Assembly: GCA_944363645.1 (NCBI GenBank)
Contig: CALVUR010000002.1
Span: 62,001-126,000, forward strand
Direction of reading: 5' to 3'
Origin: an uncultured Clostridia bacterium
GTDB lineage: Bacteria; Bacillota; Clostridia; Christensenellales; Borkfalkiaceae
DNA length: 64,000 nt
The notes under the pieces: generated by a model
What the model saw: the letters and a program-made list of their open reading frames with translations, nothing else
Told to the model about the DNA's origin: nothing
Databases searched by the model: none
Position numbers and translations under genes: made by a program
In this document: positions 9,228 to 17,884 of the stretch, in pieces
Position numbering within the stretch: the first letter of the stretch is position 1
Layout: every line of letters begins with the position of its first letter

Positions 9228-10031
9228 TTAGTCCTTTTTGTCGTCTTTGGTGTTTTCTAATTTTGAAGGCTCGTCATTTTTGTCGGTATCGATATCTTTT
9301 GATTTTTTGTTTAGCCTGTTTTCAAAAAACTTTTTGCCGTTTTCAAGAAGGTATTTGTTAAGTTCAAAGACGATTTCGCCCGGACCTTTTAATGAAAAGA
9401 CAAAGTTATACCTTTCTTTTAAGCGTTCTTTTTGTTCCCTAATGTTGAGTTTTAAATGTTCGTACTTGACAACGACGTCGTTTTGTTTTGCCCATTTTTT
9501 GATTTTTGCGACAACTTGAAAAGAGTAAATGTTATCCAAAATAAACATGCCAAGCAAGATGCCGTAAACAAAGTAAGACACGGGATGAGTTGCCAAAAAT
9601 TGTACCAAGTTTAAAATGTGTGGGTGTAAAAAAAGGTTGTAAACTGCACCGATTGCGCCCCAGATAAGGGTGAAAAGCGGACAGATTATGCCTTGAATGT
9701 TGCCCCATTGTGTGGAATAGTCCCAAAGTTGAACTTTAAGCCCCTTTATAAAGATAAGCCCTGTAACGTATTCAAGCAAGGTCATGACGATGGTGATAAT
9801 GAAAATGAGTAAGACCTTTTGCCAAATTATGTTTTGAATAAAACTTAAATCGATAAGAGATAGCCCAAACAAAATGAGAAGCCCTGTGCCGTATAGTGGA
9901 AGCCACGGACCGACCAAAAAACCGGGGTTTATCCATTTTTTATGGGCGAATCTTCTAAAGAAGAGTTCTAACACCCAGCCAGCCGTTGCACCGATAAAAA
10001 ATATTTGAACGATGATAATTAAATAAATCAT
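9228..10031 (-). CDS. Putative ABC-transporter-type membrane protein (CmpB family)
   Basis: A 267-residue integral membrane protein resembling the family annotated 'putative ABC transporter permease' (ABC_trans_CmpB). About five membrane segments fill residues 1-175, including IIIVQIFFIGATAGWVLEL at the N-terminus and the conserved WDYS motif near residue 103. Residues 180-267 are a charged, helical cytoplasmic tail rich in Lys, Asp and Glu. AAAGGTAAGTT precedes the ATG. No ATPase partner is nearby, and real transport activity is unproven for this family. It stands alone, upstream of a terminator. Confidence 0.75.
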   Translation of the reverse strand: MIYLIIIVQIFFIGATAGWVLELFFRRFAHKKWINPGFLVGPWLPLYGTGLLILFGLSLIDLSFIQNIIWQKVLLIFIITIVMTLLEYVTGLIFIKGLKVQLWDYSTQWGNIQGIICPLFTLIWGAIGAVYNLFLHPHILNLVQFLATHPVSYFVYGILLGMFILDNIYSFQVVAKIKKWAKQNDVVVKYEHLKLNIREQKERLKERYNFVFSLKGPGEIVFELNKYLLENGKKFFENRLNKKSKDIDTDKNDEPSKLENTKDDKKD

Positions 10032-10181
10032 AACTTACCTTTTTTTCAATAAAAAAAGGCATTTAGTGTGTATACGTAGTGAGTTTTACCAATTTTTTGC
10101 CTTTTCTTTTGCGTAAAAATTTTTAGTTTTTTAAATTAAAATTAAATCTTATAAAGCCTAAACTTTTAGATTTTTCGGCGA

Positions 10182-10757
10182 TTATAAAGCGTTGTAAAGA
10201 GATTGAACAAGGTCAACAAATTGTTCAGGGTTGTTAAGTTCGACCTTCATTTTAATGTTTACAGCGTTTATCAAAACCTCTTTGCCCTTTTGCTTTATGT
10301 CAACCAAATCTTCAAGTTTGATTGTAGTGCATTCGGTATTGTTTGCCTTACCGCACGCAATAATTTTGTCGTTTGTCAAAACGATAGTGTAATTTCCAAG
10401 CCGTACCGCCTTTTTGTAAATGCAGATGCCCCAATAAATTTCTGGAACGATATGAACGATTAAGCAGAAAATGGAAATGATGATGGTTACAACGGTGTGA
10501 AGATCTGCAATAATTTTGCTGAAAAGTGAAGAACTAAAAATAAATGCGTCCGCACCGATTGAGATGATTGCACATAAAAATAGCAAAACAGTTTCTATAT
10601 ACGGACTTTTTAGCCTTTTTGGTTTTACGATTGCCACTGGTTTTGATACGCTTGTTACGATTGCAACGGGAAGATCGTCTTCTAAACGAGGGTTGTCGCT
10701 TAAAAGAAAAATTTCTTGCTCGTTTTCCTGTTGAACTTTTGTTTTAAATTCGCTCAT
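10182..10757 (-). CDS. Membrane protein with C-terminal PH-like domain
   Basis: A 191-residue protein: a polar N-terminus of about 50 residues, two membrane segments (about 52-75 and 84-110, TVVTIIISIFCLIVHIVP), then a domain of about 75 residues (RLGNYTIVLTNDKIIACG...TTIKLEDLVDIKQKG) with the strand pattern and 'lTndrIi' phrase of bacterial PH-like (bPH2-type) domains. Such proteins are membrane-associated and of unknown role. TTAGGAGATAG lies just before the ATG. The gene is monocistronic as far as can be seen. Confidence 0.7.
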   Translation of the reverse strand: MSEFKTKVQQENEQEIFLLSDNPRLEDDLPVAIVTSVSKPVAIVKPKRLKSPYIETVLLFLCAIISIGADAFIFSSSLFSKIIADLHTVVTIIISIFCLIVHIVPEIYWGICIYKKAVRLGNYTIVLTNDKIIACGKANNTECTTIKLEDLVDIKQKGKEVLINAVNIKMKVELNNPEQFVDLVQSLYNAL

Positions 10758-10822
10758 TTTCTATCTCCTAAAATTTATCAACTTTATTTTGTAACTTTTT
10801 ATCGCCATGCTCTTGCAATTAC

Positions 10823-10878
10823 ATAACCGCTTTTATATAACCGCTTTTATATAACCGCCAATATATAACCGCTTTCAC
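10823..10878. repeat. Tandem repeat, 14 bp x 4
   Basis: Units ATAACCGCTTTTAT (two identical), then ATAACCGCCAATAT and ATAACCGCTTTCAC, in the gap between tcdA and the PH-domain gene. Confidence 0.9.
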
Positions 10879-10907
10879 ATTGCGAAAATTTGCGCTTTTA
10901 GATTTTG

Positions 10908-11627
10908 CTAACTTTTAATGCTGTTATCAAAACTATTAAGCCCTAAAAGATCTTTTATAACTTCGCCAGCGATAATCATGCCGGCAACGGGCGGAACGAA
11001 AGAAATGGAACTTGGTGTGCGCTTATCTTCGCACAAGGGCTTTTTTGGGGTTTCTTTTGAGTAAACAACTTTTAAACTTTGCATGCCCCGTTTTTTAAGT
11101 TCATTCTGCATAACTTTTGCAAGCGGACAAACGCTTGTTTTATAAATATCATCCACCAAAAACTTAGTAGGATCAAGTTTGTTTCCCGTGCCTAAACATG
11201 CGATAACGGGCTTATAGGCCGACTTTGCGCATTCTGTAAGCAAAATTTTTGAAGTTACCATATCGATACAATCGACAACGTAATCGTAACTGTTAAAGTC
11301 AAACTGATCCTTTGTTTGAGCGTTAAAAAAGATGGGCTTTTTTATAACGTTTATTTGCGGATTGATATCTTTAAGCCTACTTTCGGCAACGTCGGTTTTA
11401 AGCATGCCGACGGTGGAAGTAAGTGCAAAAAGTTGGCGGTTTATGTTTGTAATATCGACTTTATCGCCGTCGCAGATGACCAAATTTGTAACGCCGGCAC
11501 GTGCCAACGCTTCGACCGCAAAAGAGCCAACGCCCCCCAGCCCAAAAACTGCGACAGTTTTATCCTTTAAAATAAGTCTTTTATCTTCGCCTATTAAGTT
11601 GTCCTGACGATTGAACCTATTCAACAA
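10908..11627 (-). CDS. tcdA: tRNA threonylcarbamoyladenosine dehydratase (TcdA/CsdL)
   Basis: TcdA is an E1-like, ATP-dependent enzyme that cyclises t6A37 in tRNA to ct6A. The ThiF/MoeB fold is clear: nucleotide-binding AVFGLGGVGSFAVEALAR near residue 30, ICDGDKVDITNINRQ, and the later CxxAKVMQNELKKRG and FVPPVAGMIIAGEVI segments. I chose the TTG at 11627 because it gives MLNRFNRQDNLIG, matching the family's usual N-terminus, and has GGTGG 5 nt upstream; an upstream GTG at 11639 is also open. The start overlaps the end of recF by 11 nt. Residues AKSAYKPVIACLGTGNK contain a copy of the dispersed repeat at a place where relatives usually read xIPVISSMGxGNK, so no insertion is needed to explain it. 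Confidence 0.88.
   Translation of the reverse strand: MLNRFNRQDNLIGEDKRLILKDKTVAVFGLGGVGSFAVEALARAGVTNLVICDGDKVDITNINRQLFALTSTVGMLKTDVAESRLKDINPQINVIKKPIFFNAQTKDQFDFNSYDYVVDCIDMVTSKILLTECAKSAYKPVIACLGTGNKLDPTKFLVDDIYKTSVCPLAKVMQNELKKRGMQSLKVVYSKETPKKPLCEDKRTPSSISFVPPVAGMIIAGEVIKDLLGLNSFDNSIKS
11201..11226 (-). repeat. TATAAGCC repeat, copy 8 (inside tcdA)
   Basis: In frame and sense, with the CTATAAGCCCGTTATCGC half exact, encoding SAYKPVIA. Confidence 0.8.
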
Positions 11628-12708
11628 TTTTGCCACCACTGATTTTGAAAATTTTACAATTATTAAGGTCGAAAACCTTGTCGTCGATATGCGTACAAGT
11701 AACTATTGTTTGTATGCCTTTGACACTACTTAACAACCGTTTTTGACGGTTTAGGTCAAGTTCGCTCATGGCGTCGTCTAAAATAAGAACGGGGTATTCG
11801 CCAAAGTGCTGTTTATAAATTTGAAGTTCTGCAAGTTTAAGAGAAATTGCAGCCGTCCTTTGCTGACCTTGTGAGCCGTAATTGCGCACATCTTCACCGC
11901 TGACGGTAATTTTTAAGTCATCCCGGTGTGGACCAAAGGAAGTGTAGCCTAAAACCACATCCTTTTCCATATTAGATAAAAGGTTGTCCTTTATAAATTG
12001 ACAAATTTCTTCTTTTGTGTCTGGGTACTTTGTGGTAAGCGAAACTTGCAAACTTTCTTTATTGTCGGTAATGTATTGATGGGCATCGTCGGCAAGCGGA
12101 TTTAACTTTTCAACATAATTTTTTCTTGCCAAAACGATTTCGGAAGCGTAAAGGGCAAGTTGCTCATCCCAGACGGGCAAGGTGTCGTAAACCATTTCCC
12201 TGTCGCTGTCTTTTAAAAGGTTGTTGCGTTGAAGCAGTATTTTTTTGTAATAGTTGAGTGCGGAAAAGTACTGCTTGTTAAGTTGTGAAATGGAAATATC
12301 CAAAAACCTGCGCCTATCTTCAGGGCTTTCTTGGACAAGTTTTAACTCGCCGGGGTTAAAAAAGACGGCGAAAAGATTGCCTAAAAGTTCTGAAACCTTT
12401 TTGGCTTCTTGACCGTTTACGGTAATTTTTTTATTTTTGTCGGCAAAGTACTCTATTTTAGAAGTTACCGTACCAAAATTTGTTTGGGCTTCGGCAAAGA
12501 TATCACAATAATTTTCGCCGTAGCGTATAACTTGTTTATCACGCTTAACTTTTGGGGAATAACCCGTTGCCAACAAGAAAACGGCTTCGGCGACGTTGGT
12601 TTTGCCCTGTGCGTTTTCGCCCACGATTATGTTTAGCCCGTTAGAAAATTCAAAATTTTCACGAGTGTAATTTCTAAAATTTGTAAGTGATAATTTTTTT
12701 ACAAACAT
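11617..12708 (-). CDS. recF: DNA recombination/repair ATPase RecF
   Basis: RecF (363 residues, usual length) binds gapped DNA and helps load RecA with RecO and RecR. Visible hallmarks are the Walker A motif GENAQGKTN (residues 30-38), the ABC-like signature GSQGQQRTAAISLKLAEL (about 275-292) and Walker B PVLILDDAMSELD (about 308-320). RecF genes usually sit in dnaA-dnaN-recF-gyrB; here recF points away from dnaA and dnaN is missing, but the neighbourhood is kept. It overlaps tcdA at its 3' end, and only a weak ribosome site (AAAGAAAAG) is seen. Confidence 0.96.
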   Translation of the reverse strand: MFVKKLSLTNFRNYTRENFEFSNGLNIIVGENAQGKTNVAEAVFLLATGYSPKVKRDKQVIRYGENYCDIFAEAQTNFGTVTSKIEYFADKNKKITVNGQEAKKVSELLGNLFAVFFNPGELKLVQESPEDRRRFLDISISQLNKQYFSALNYYKKILLQRNNLLKDSDREMVYDTLPVWDEQLALYASEIVLARKNYVEKLNPLADDAHQYITDNKESLQVSLTTKYPDTKEEICQFIKDNLLSNMEKDVVLGYTSFGPHRDDLKITVSGEDVRNYGSQGQQRTAAISLKLAELQIYKQHFGEYPVLILDDAMSELDLNRQKRLLSSVKGIQTIVTCTHIDDKVFDLNNCKIFKISGGKIVE

Positions 12709-12987
12709 TTAACTTTTCTTTAACTTAAAAAACCTTGATTTTTTTTGTTATTTATAATACAATAATTAGAGTATATTTATATTTTATTTTTCGACTTAAA
12801 TTTAGCGATAAAAAAATTTTAAACGCCACGAAAAAGGGCTATCGCATACATAATATTGTAGCACATTACCCCGCTAATTACAATAACTAATGGGTTTTTT
12901 GGCAAGAATTTTTGCAAAAAGTGTCAGTAAATATTTACTTTGGCGATTTGGTATGCGATAATTAAAGCAGGCTTTTGTTTTTTGATT
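12709..12987. other. AT-rich divergent gap between recF and the acetyltransferase remnant
   Basis: A very AT-rich stretch between divergent recF and the dnaA side. I looked for DnaA boxes (TTATNCACA) and saw none, so I do not call an origin. No gene is visible. Confidence 0.5.
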
Positions 12988-13470
12988 ATGTTTAACGTAA
13001 GACTTGCGACAAAAAAAGATGCACAAGAAATTTTGGCACTTTATAAAACTTTACTTTTTGGTCCTGCCGATTGGGATGACGATTATCCGAGCATAAATAC
13101 CATTAACTTTGACCTTTTAAATAACGGTCTTTTTGTAATGGAAGATGACGGTGAAATTATTGGGGCGGCATCCATTGATAACGGCGCTGACGTTGACAAT
13201 CTTCCCATATGGAATTTAGATGTAACACAATCAGCAGAACTATCAAGGATATGTATTAAAAAAGAGTATCAAAACAGGCATTTAGTGGCTGTTTTATTAG
13301 ACCATGTGTTTAAAACGCTTAAAAACCGTGGTAAAAAAAGTGTACATATTTTGGTAAAAACATGACATGTGGGCGCAATAAAAGCATACACAAAAATTGG
13401 CTTTAAAAAGGTTGGCAACTGCCATATGTTTGGGCGTGATTTTGTGGGTATGGAAATGGCTTTACAGTAA
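12988..13470 (+). pseudogene. GNAT-family acetyltransferase with an in-frame TGA
   Basis: The frame from ATG 12988 (MFNVRLATKKDAQEILALYK) reads as a GNAT N-acetyltransferase: LSRICIKKEYQNRHL and the acetyl-CoA region near residues 85-105. A TGA at 13363-13365 cuts it after VHILVKT. In the same frame the sequence continues as HVGAIKAYTKIGFKKVG to a TAA at 13468-13470, which supplies the AIxxYxKxGF motif that closes the fold. So the gene is full length but for one nonsense codon. Trp codons elsewhere in the window are TGG, so TGA is not generally recoded. The product as truncated would lack the last beta strands. No strong ribosome site is seen. Confidence 0.75.
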
Positions 13471-13589
13471 ATTTTGTAAAACACGCATAAGATTTGACAA
13501 ATTTTAAAACCTTAATAAAAACAAAAGCAAAACATAGATTGATTAAACAAAAGCACTAATTAAAAATTATTAAACCATATTTTGCTGAC

Positions 13590-13626
13590 ATGCCGTTTGT
13601 TGGAAAATTTAAAACGCAAACGGCAT
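13590..13626. promoter_or_regulatory. Inverted repeat upstream of dnaA
   Basis: ATGCCGTTTG and CAAACGGCAT form a perfect 10-bp inverted repeat with a 17-nt loop, ending 38 nt before the dnaA start. It is not a DnaA box and has no T-run after it. It could be an operator or a leader hairpin. Confidence 0.6.
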
Positions 13627-13664
13627 TTTACACCGCAAAAAAGCGAAGATAAAAAAGGATAGTT

Positions 13665-14996
13665 ATGGAAAATTACGAAATTCTTTGGAAAAAGACAGTT
13701 GAAGAACTTGAAAAAAATGTGGCAAGAATAACATATTCGACCTACATTGAAAAGGTAAAACCGGTTGACCTTGTTGGCAGTACTTTGATTTTACGCACGG
13801 AAACTCAACTTTTTGCCAAGCAGATTTCACGCCTTGCGGACAAAATTATTGACGCAATGAAAAAGGCTAACACAGGGCTTACCGACTTTCAGTTATATGT
13901 AGGCACTGAAAGTGAGCCTGTGTTTTCTTCTGGCAAAGAAGAAGATTCTATTGCATCGCCAATAGACCCTAAATATACATTTGATTCTTTTGTGGTTGGT
14001 AGTTCTAACCGCTATGTTCACGCTGCGGCAAAAGCAGTTGCGGATGACCCCGGCAATAGTTATAGCCCACTTTTTATTTACGGGCATACAGGTCTTGGTA
14101 AAACGCACATTATGCACGCCATTGCAAACAAAATAATGAAGGATAAGCCTGAACTTCACGTTTTGTATTCCACTTGCGAAAAGTTTACTAACGATTTAAT
14201 TAACACCATTCGTCAAGGTAAGGCGTATTCAAGCGGTGGTGAAGAATTCCGCTCTAAATACAGAAATGTTGACGTTTTGATTATTGACGACGTACAGTTT
14301 TTGGCGAAAAAGCAGTCCACACAAGAGGAATTTTTCCACACATTTAACGAACTTTACGGCAAGAAAAAACAGATTATTTTATCTGCCGACTGCCCACCTG
14401 AAGAGATTGAACTTTTGGAAGAAAGGCTTGTAACACGTTTTAAATGCGGACTTTTGGCACAAGTTTTGCCACCCGATTTGGAAACAAAAATTGCAATCGT
14501 ACAACAAAAAGCGACAGAGAAAAAGTGCATGATAACGACCGAAGTTGCCACATTTATTGCTGAAAACAGCGCAGAAGACGTAAGGTCTTTAGAAGGGCTT
14601 TTAAACAAGGTCATTTTTGCAGCAACTTTGATGGAAACGGACATCAACCTAAATTTGGCGATGGAAGCACTTTCGCTTTCAAGCACCAACGACACACACG
14701 AAGATGCGCTTACGCCAAGCCTTGTAATTAACACCGTTTGCAATTTTTACAAGATTTCTAAAAACGACTTGCTTAGCAAAAAGAAAAACAAGGAACTTGT
14801 TGAGCCAAGACAGATTTGTACATACCTTATGACAGAATTACTTGACTTGCCACTTGTTTCTATCGGCGAAGCGATGGGCGGAAAGGACCACACGACCATT
14901 ATTTACACACGTGATAAAATTGCTGCCCTAATAAAAACCAACCCAAAAATTGCAACGGAAGTAAGCGATTTGAAAAATCTTATTCTTAAAAAATAA
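13665..14996 (+). CDS. dnaA: Chromosomal replication initiator DnaA
   Basis: DnaA (443 residues, normal length) binds DnaA boxes and opens the replication origin. Domain I covers about residues 1-75, a short linker follows, and the AAA+ domain begins near FDSFVVGSSNRYVHAAA. Walker A is GHTGLGKT (140-147), Walker B VLIIDDVQF (about 204-212), and the C-terminal DNA-binding domain ends with the signature GGKDHTTIIYTRDKI. A good AAAAAAGGA site supports the start. It is followed by mnmG on the same strand. The gene usually found next, dnaN, is absent. Confidence 0.98.
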   Translation: MENYEILWKKTVEELEKNVARITYSTYIEKVKPVDLVGSTLILRTETQLFAKQISRLADKIIDAMKKANTGLTDFQLYVGTESEPVFSSGKEEDSIASPIDPKYTFDSFVVGSSNRYVHAAAKAVADDPGNSYSPLFIYGHTGLGKTHIMHAIANKIMKDKPELHVLYSTCEKFTNDLINTIRQGKAYSSGGEEFRSKYRNVDVLIIDDVQFLAKKQSTQEEFFHTFNELYGKKKQIILSADCPPEEIELLEERLVTRFKCGLLAQVLPPDLETKIAIVQQKATEKKCMITTEVATFIAENSAEDVRSLEGLLNKVIFAATLMETDINLNLAMEALSLSSTNDTHEDALTPSLVINTVCNFYKISKNDLLSKKKNKELVEPRQICTYLMTELLDLPLVSIGEAMGGKDHTTIIYTRDKIAALIKTNPKIATEVSDLKNLILKK

Positions 14997-15112
14997 GCCC
15001 CTTATCCCCTGTTTTTGGTGCAAAAAATGGGCTAAAACTCACACATGGTCTATCAAAAGACCAAAAATTTAAAAATTACTAAACCAAAAAAACTATATAA
15101 AAAATTACTATT

Positions 15113-16969
15113 ATGGAAACTTTTTTCGTAGAAGACAACTTTGATGCAATAGTTGTTGGTGCTGGGCATGCTGGCGTGGAAGCGGGGCTTGCTCTTGCTA
15201 AAAAAGGACATAAAACTGCCCTTTTAACGCTTAACCCTGACAACATTGCGTTTATGGCATGCAACCCATCTATTGGCGGAACGGCAAAAGGACACTTGGT
15301 GCGTGAAATTGATGCGCTGGGCGGTTTTATGGGCATTGCCGCAGATAAAACCATGTTGCAGATAAAAATGCTTAACCGTGGCAAGGGTGCTGCCGTACAA
15401 AGTTTGCGTGCACAAAGCGACAAAAATTATTACCACCGCTTTGTAAAAAGCACGCTTGAAAACACTGAAAATTTAAGAATTTTATCTTGCGAAGCGACCG
15501 AAGTTTTAACGGAAAACGGACACGTTATCGGGGTAAAGACGGCTTTTGGCAGTGTTTTGTACGCAAAAACCGTTGTGCTTTGCACGGGTGTTTACCTTAA
15601 ATCACGTGTGGTTGCCGGCGAATGGTTTAAATACGCTGGGCCGTCTGGATTTGAGGCAAGTAACGGCTTAACACAAAGTTTGATTGATTTAGGTTTTAGC
15701 GTGCGCAGATTTAAAACGGGTACGCCTGCACGAATTGACGGAAGAACTGTTGATTATGACAAAATGGAACGCCAAGACGGCGAAACAAATGTTTATCCCT
15801 TTTCATTTTTATCACCACGTGTACCAGAAAAGCAAACGCCTTGTTATTTAACTTACACCAACGAGCAAACGCACAAAATAATACGTGATAATTTGGATCG
15901 TTCACCCCTATTTAACGGTATGATTCAGTCCACCGGTCCAAGATATTGCCCGTCTATTGAAACAAAAGTTTACCGTTTTAAGGACAAAGCACGCCATCAA
16001 ATTTTTATTGAGCCGGAGGGTGCAGACACCAACGAAGTTTATGTACAAGGCATGTCGTCATCGCTACCACACGATGTACAAAAAGCCATGTATAGGTCGA
16101 TTAAAGGCTTAGAACATTGTGAAATTGTGCGTTATGCTTACGCAATAGAATACGACTGTATTGACAGTTTGGACCTTTTGCCGAGCCTTATGTACAAGCG
16201 TGTTGAAGGGCTTTTTACCGCCGGACAAATTAACGGCACAAGCGGTTATGAGGAAGCAGCTGCGCAAGGGCTTATTGCAGGCATCAACGCAGGCTTATAT
16301 TTAGAAGGTAAATCGCCTTTGATTTTGCGTAGAGATCAGGCTTATATCGGTGTACTTATTGACGACCTTGTAACAAAAGGCACTGATGAGCCCTACCGCA
16401 TGATGACTTCACGTGCGGAGTACCGCATCTTTTTGCGTCAAGACAATGCCGATTTGCGCCTTACCGAGATTGGGCGTGAAGTTGGGCTTGTTGATGATTA
16501 TCGCTATGAAGTGTTTAAAAAACGCCAGCACGATTTGGAAGTTGCCAAAAAAGAACTTACCGTAATGCGCTCACCTAAGGACGTACACGATTTTGTAACA
16601 AAATATGGTGGCGACTTAAACAGCGGTATTTCTTACGAAGGCATGGTAAAGCGTGGCATACCTTTAGAAGACATCAAAAAGGAATTTGGTGCATTTAATG
16701 ATTTGCCTTACGACATTTTAGAAACCATTGAAACGGATGCAAAATATCAAGGGTATTTAGAGCGTGGGCTTGTGGAAATTGAGCGTGCAAAACGCCTTGA
16801 AGAGAAAAAGTTGCCAAAAGACATTGATTATGAAAAGTTGGATGGGCTCAGGCTTGAAGCACGTGAAAAATTGCAAAAGGTGCGCCCACTTAACTTGGGT
16901 CAAGCCGGAAGAATTTCTGGCGTGAACCCAGCAGATATTGCAGTTTTAATGGTTTACTTAAACAAATAA
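15113..16969 (+). CDS. mnmG: tRNA wobble-uridine modification enzyme MnmG (GidA)
   Basis: MnmG (618 residues) is the FAD-binding partner of MnmE in making cmnm5U at tRNA position 34. The dinucleotide-binding motif VVGAGHAGVEAGLA is at residues 11-24, followed by the family signatures NPSIGGTAKGHLVREIDALGG and GxYLKSRVVAG; the C-terminal helical domain ends GRISGVNPADIAVLMVYL. It starts 116 nt after dnaA. No Shine-Dalgarno sequence is obvious before the ATG, which is unlike its neighbours. mnmE is not in the window. Confidence 0.97.
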   Translation: METFFVEDNFDAIVVGAGHAGVEAGLALAKKGHKTALLTLNPDNIAFMACNPSIGGTAKGHLVREIDALGGFMGIAADKTMLQIKMLNRGKGAAVQSLRAQSDKNYYHRFVKSTLENTENLRILSCEATEVLTENGHVIGVKTAFGSVLYAKTVVLCTGVYLKSRVVAGEWFKYAGPSGFEASNGLTQSLIDLGFSVRRFKTGTPARIDGRTVDYDKMERQDGETNVYPFSFLSPRVPEKQTPCYLTYTNEQTHKIIRDNLDRSPLFNGMIQSTGPRYCPSIETKVYRFKDKARHQIFIEPEGADTNEVYVQGMSSSLPHDVQKAMYRSIKGLEHCEIVRYAYAIEYDCIDSLDLLPSLMYKRVEGLFTAGQINGTSGYEEAAAQGLIAGINAGLYLEGKSPLILRRDQAYIGVLIDDLVTKGTDEPYRMMTSRAEYRIFLRQDNADLRLTEIGREVGLVDDYRYEVFKKRQHDLEVAKKELTVMRSPKDVHDFVTKYGGDLNSGISYEGMVKRGIPLEDIKKEFGAFNDLPYDILETIETDAKYQGYLERGLVEIERAKRLEEKKLPKDIDYEKLDGLRLEAREKLQKVRPLNLGQAGRISGVNPADIAVLMVYLNK

Positions 16970-17008
16970 CAAAATCACAACTAAATAAAAAATATATGAA
17001 AAAATATG

Positions 17009-17037
17009 AAAAAGTGGGGCTATAAGCCGGTTATTCC
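17009..17037 (+). repeat. TATAAGCC repeat, copy 9
   Basis: Intergenic copy 40 nt after mnmG, with GCCGGTTATTCC in the right half. Confidence 0.75.
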
Positions 17038-17069
17038 CTGTTTTTATTACTACACGGAGGACACAAAAA

Positions 17070-17771
17070 GTGGAAAAGCCTGTTGTTATAGGTATTGTTA
17101 CAAAGCACTTTAACAAGGATACTTTTTACGGTTGGAGTTGGATGAGGATTTCAAACAACCTTAGATACGCACTGACAAAAAACGGTGCGCTTTGCATGGG
17201 CATTTTACCCCAATCGAAAAATTTATACTTTCAAGAAGTTGACGAACATGACGATACGCCTATGTCTAAGGAAGAACAAGATAACTTTGTAAAGTTTATC
17301 GACATGTGCGACGGCATTGTTTTGCAGGGCGGAATAAATTCTTGCTACTACGAAGAATTTACCGCAAAATATTGTTATGAAAAAGACATTCCACTTTTGG
17401 GAATTTGTGCTGGCTATAACACCATGATACGTGCTTTGGGCGGAACGACAGTTAAACTTATAAACGACGAACACGACCGCCCATTTTCGCAATATGTGCA
17501 TAGCGCAACTGTTACGGACGAGAATAGTTTGTATTATTCTATCGTGAAAGAAAAGACCTTTATGGTAAACAGCATTCACCAATACATTGGCGACAAAATA
17601 CCGCCACAATTAAGCGTTGTAAGTTTGTCTTGCGACGGTCAAGTTGAAGTTGTTGAAGCAAAGGACAAAAAGTTTTATCTTGGCATAAAACACCACCCAG
17701 AACTACTTTGCGATATTGACGAAAAGCAAAACAGAATTTTTGAAGCATTTATAAAGGCTTGTAAAAAATAA
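17070..17771 (+). CDS. Class I glutamine amidotransferase-like hydrolase (peptidase C26)
   Basis: A 233-residue protein of the gamma-glutamyl-gamma-aminobutyrate hydrolase (PuuD-like, C26) type. The nucleophile elbow LLGICAGYN (Cys about 112) and the later GIKHHPELL (His about 211) with a following Glu give a likely catalytic triad. Family members cleave gamma-glutamyl amides; the substrate here is unknown. The GTG start at 17070 is set by a strong GGAGG 10 nt upstream. It is monocistronic with its own terminator. Confidence 0.85.
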   Translation: MEKPVVIGIVTKHFNKDTFYGWSWMRISNNLRYALTKNGALCMGILPQSKNLYFQEVDEHDDTPMSKEEQDNFVKFIDMCDGIVLQGGINSCYYEEFTAKYCYEKDIPLLGICAGYNTMIRALGGTTVKLINDEHDRPFSQYVHSATVTDENSLYYSIVKEKTFMVNSIHQYIGDKIPPQLSVVSLSCDGQVEVVEAKDKKFYLGIKHHPELLCDIDEKQNRIFEAFIKACKK

Positions 17772-17776
17772 CATAA

Positions 17777-17806
17777 AAGGGCGACTTTTTGTCGCCCTTT
17801 TTTTCA
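17777..17806 (+). terminator. Rho-independent terminator of the C26 gene
   Basis: AAGGGCGAC, a T loop, GTCGCCCTT, then a T-run. Confidence 0.93.
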
Positions 17807-17828
17807 TTAAAAATTATAAAAACTAAAC

Positions 17829-17858
17829 AAAAAGTGGGGCTATAAGCCGATTAACGGC
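17829..17858 (+). repeat. TATAAGCC repeat, copy 10
   Basis: Right half GCCGATTAACGGC. With the TCCCACTTTATTTTTTT that follows it can form a stem with a T-run, so it may end psuG or upstream transcripts. Confidence 0.8.
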
Positions 17859-17884
17859 AAATTTTGTCCCACTTTATTTTTTTA

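Noticed and set aside
14050..14085. TATAGCCCACTTTTT inside dnaA resembling the repeat
   Set aside because: Only part of the motif matches, and it encodes the conserved YSPLFIYG before Walker A; likely chance.
15079..15423. Open frame opposite the mnmG start
   Set aside because: Shadow of mnmG; composition and codon pattern belong to the other strand.
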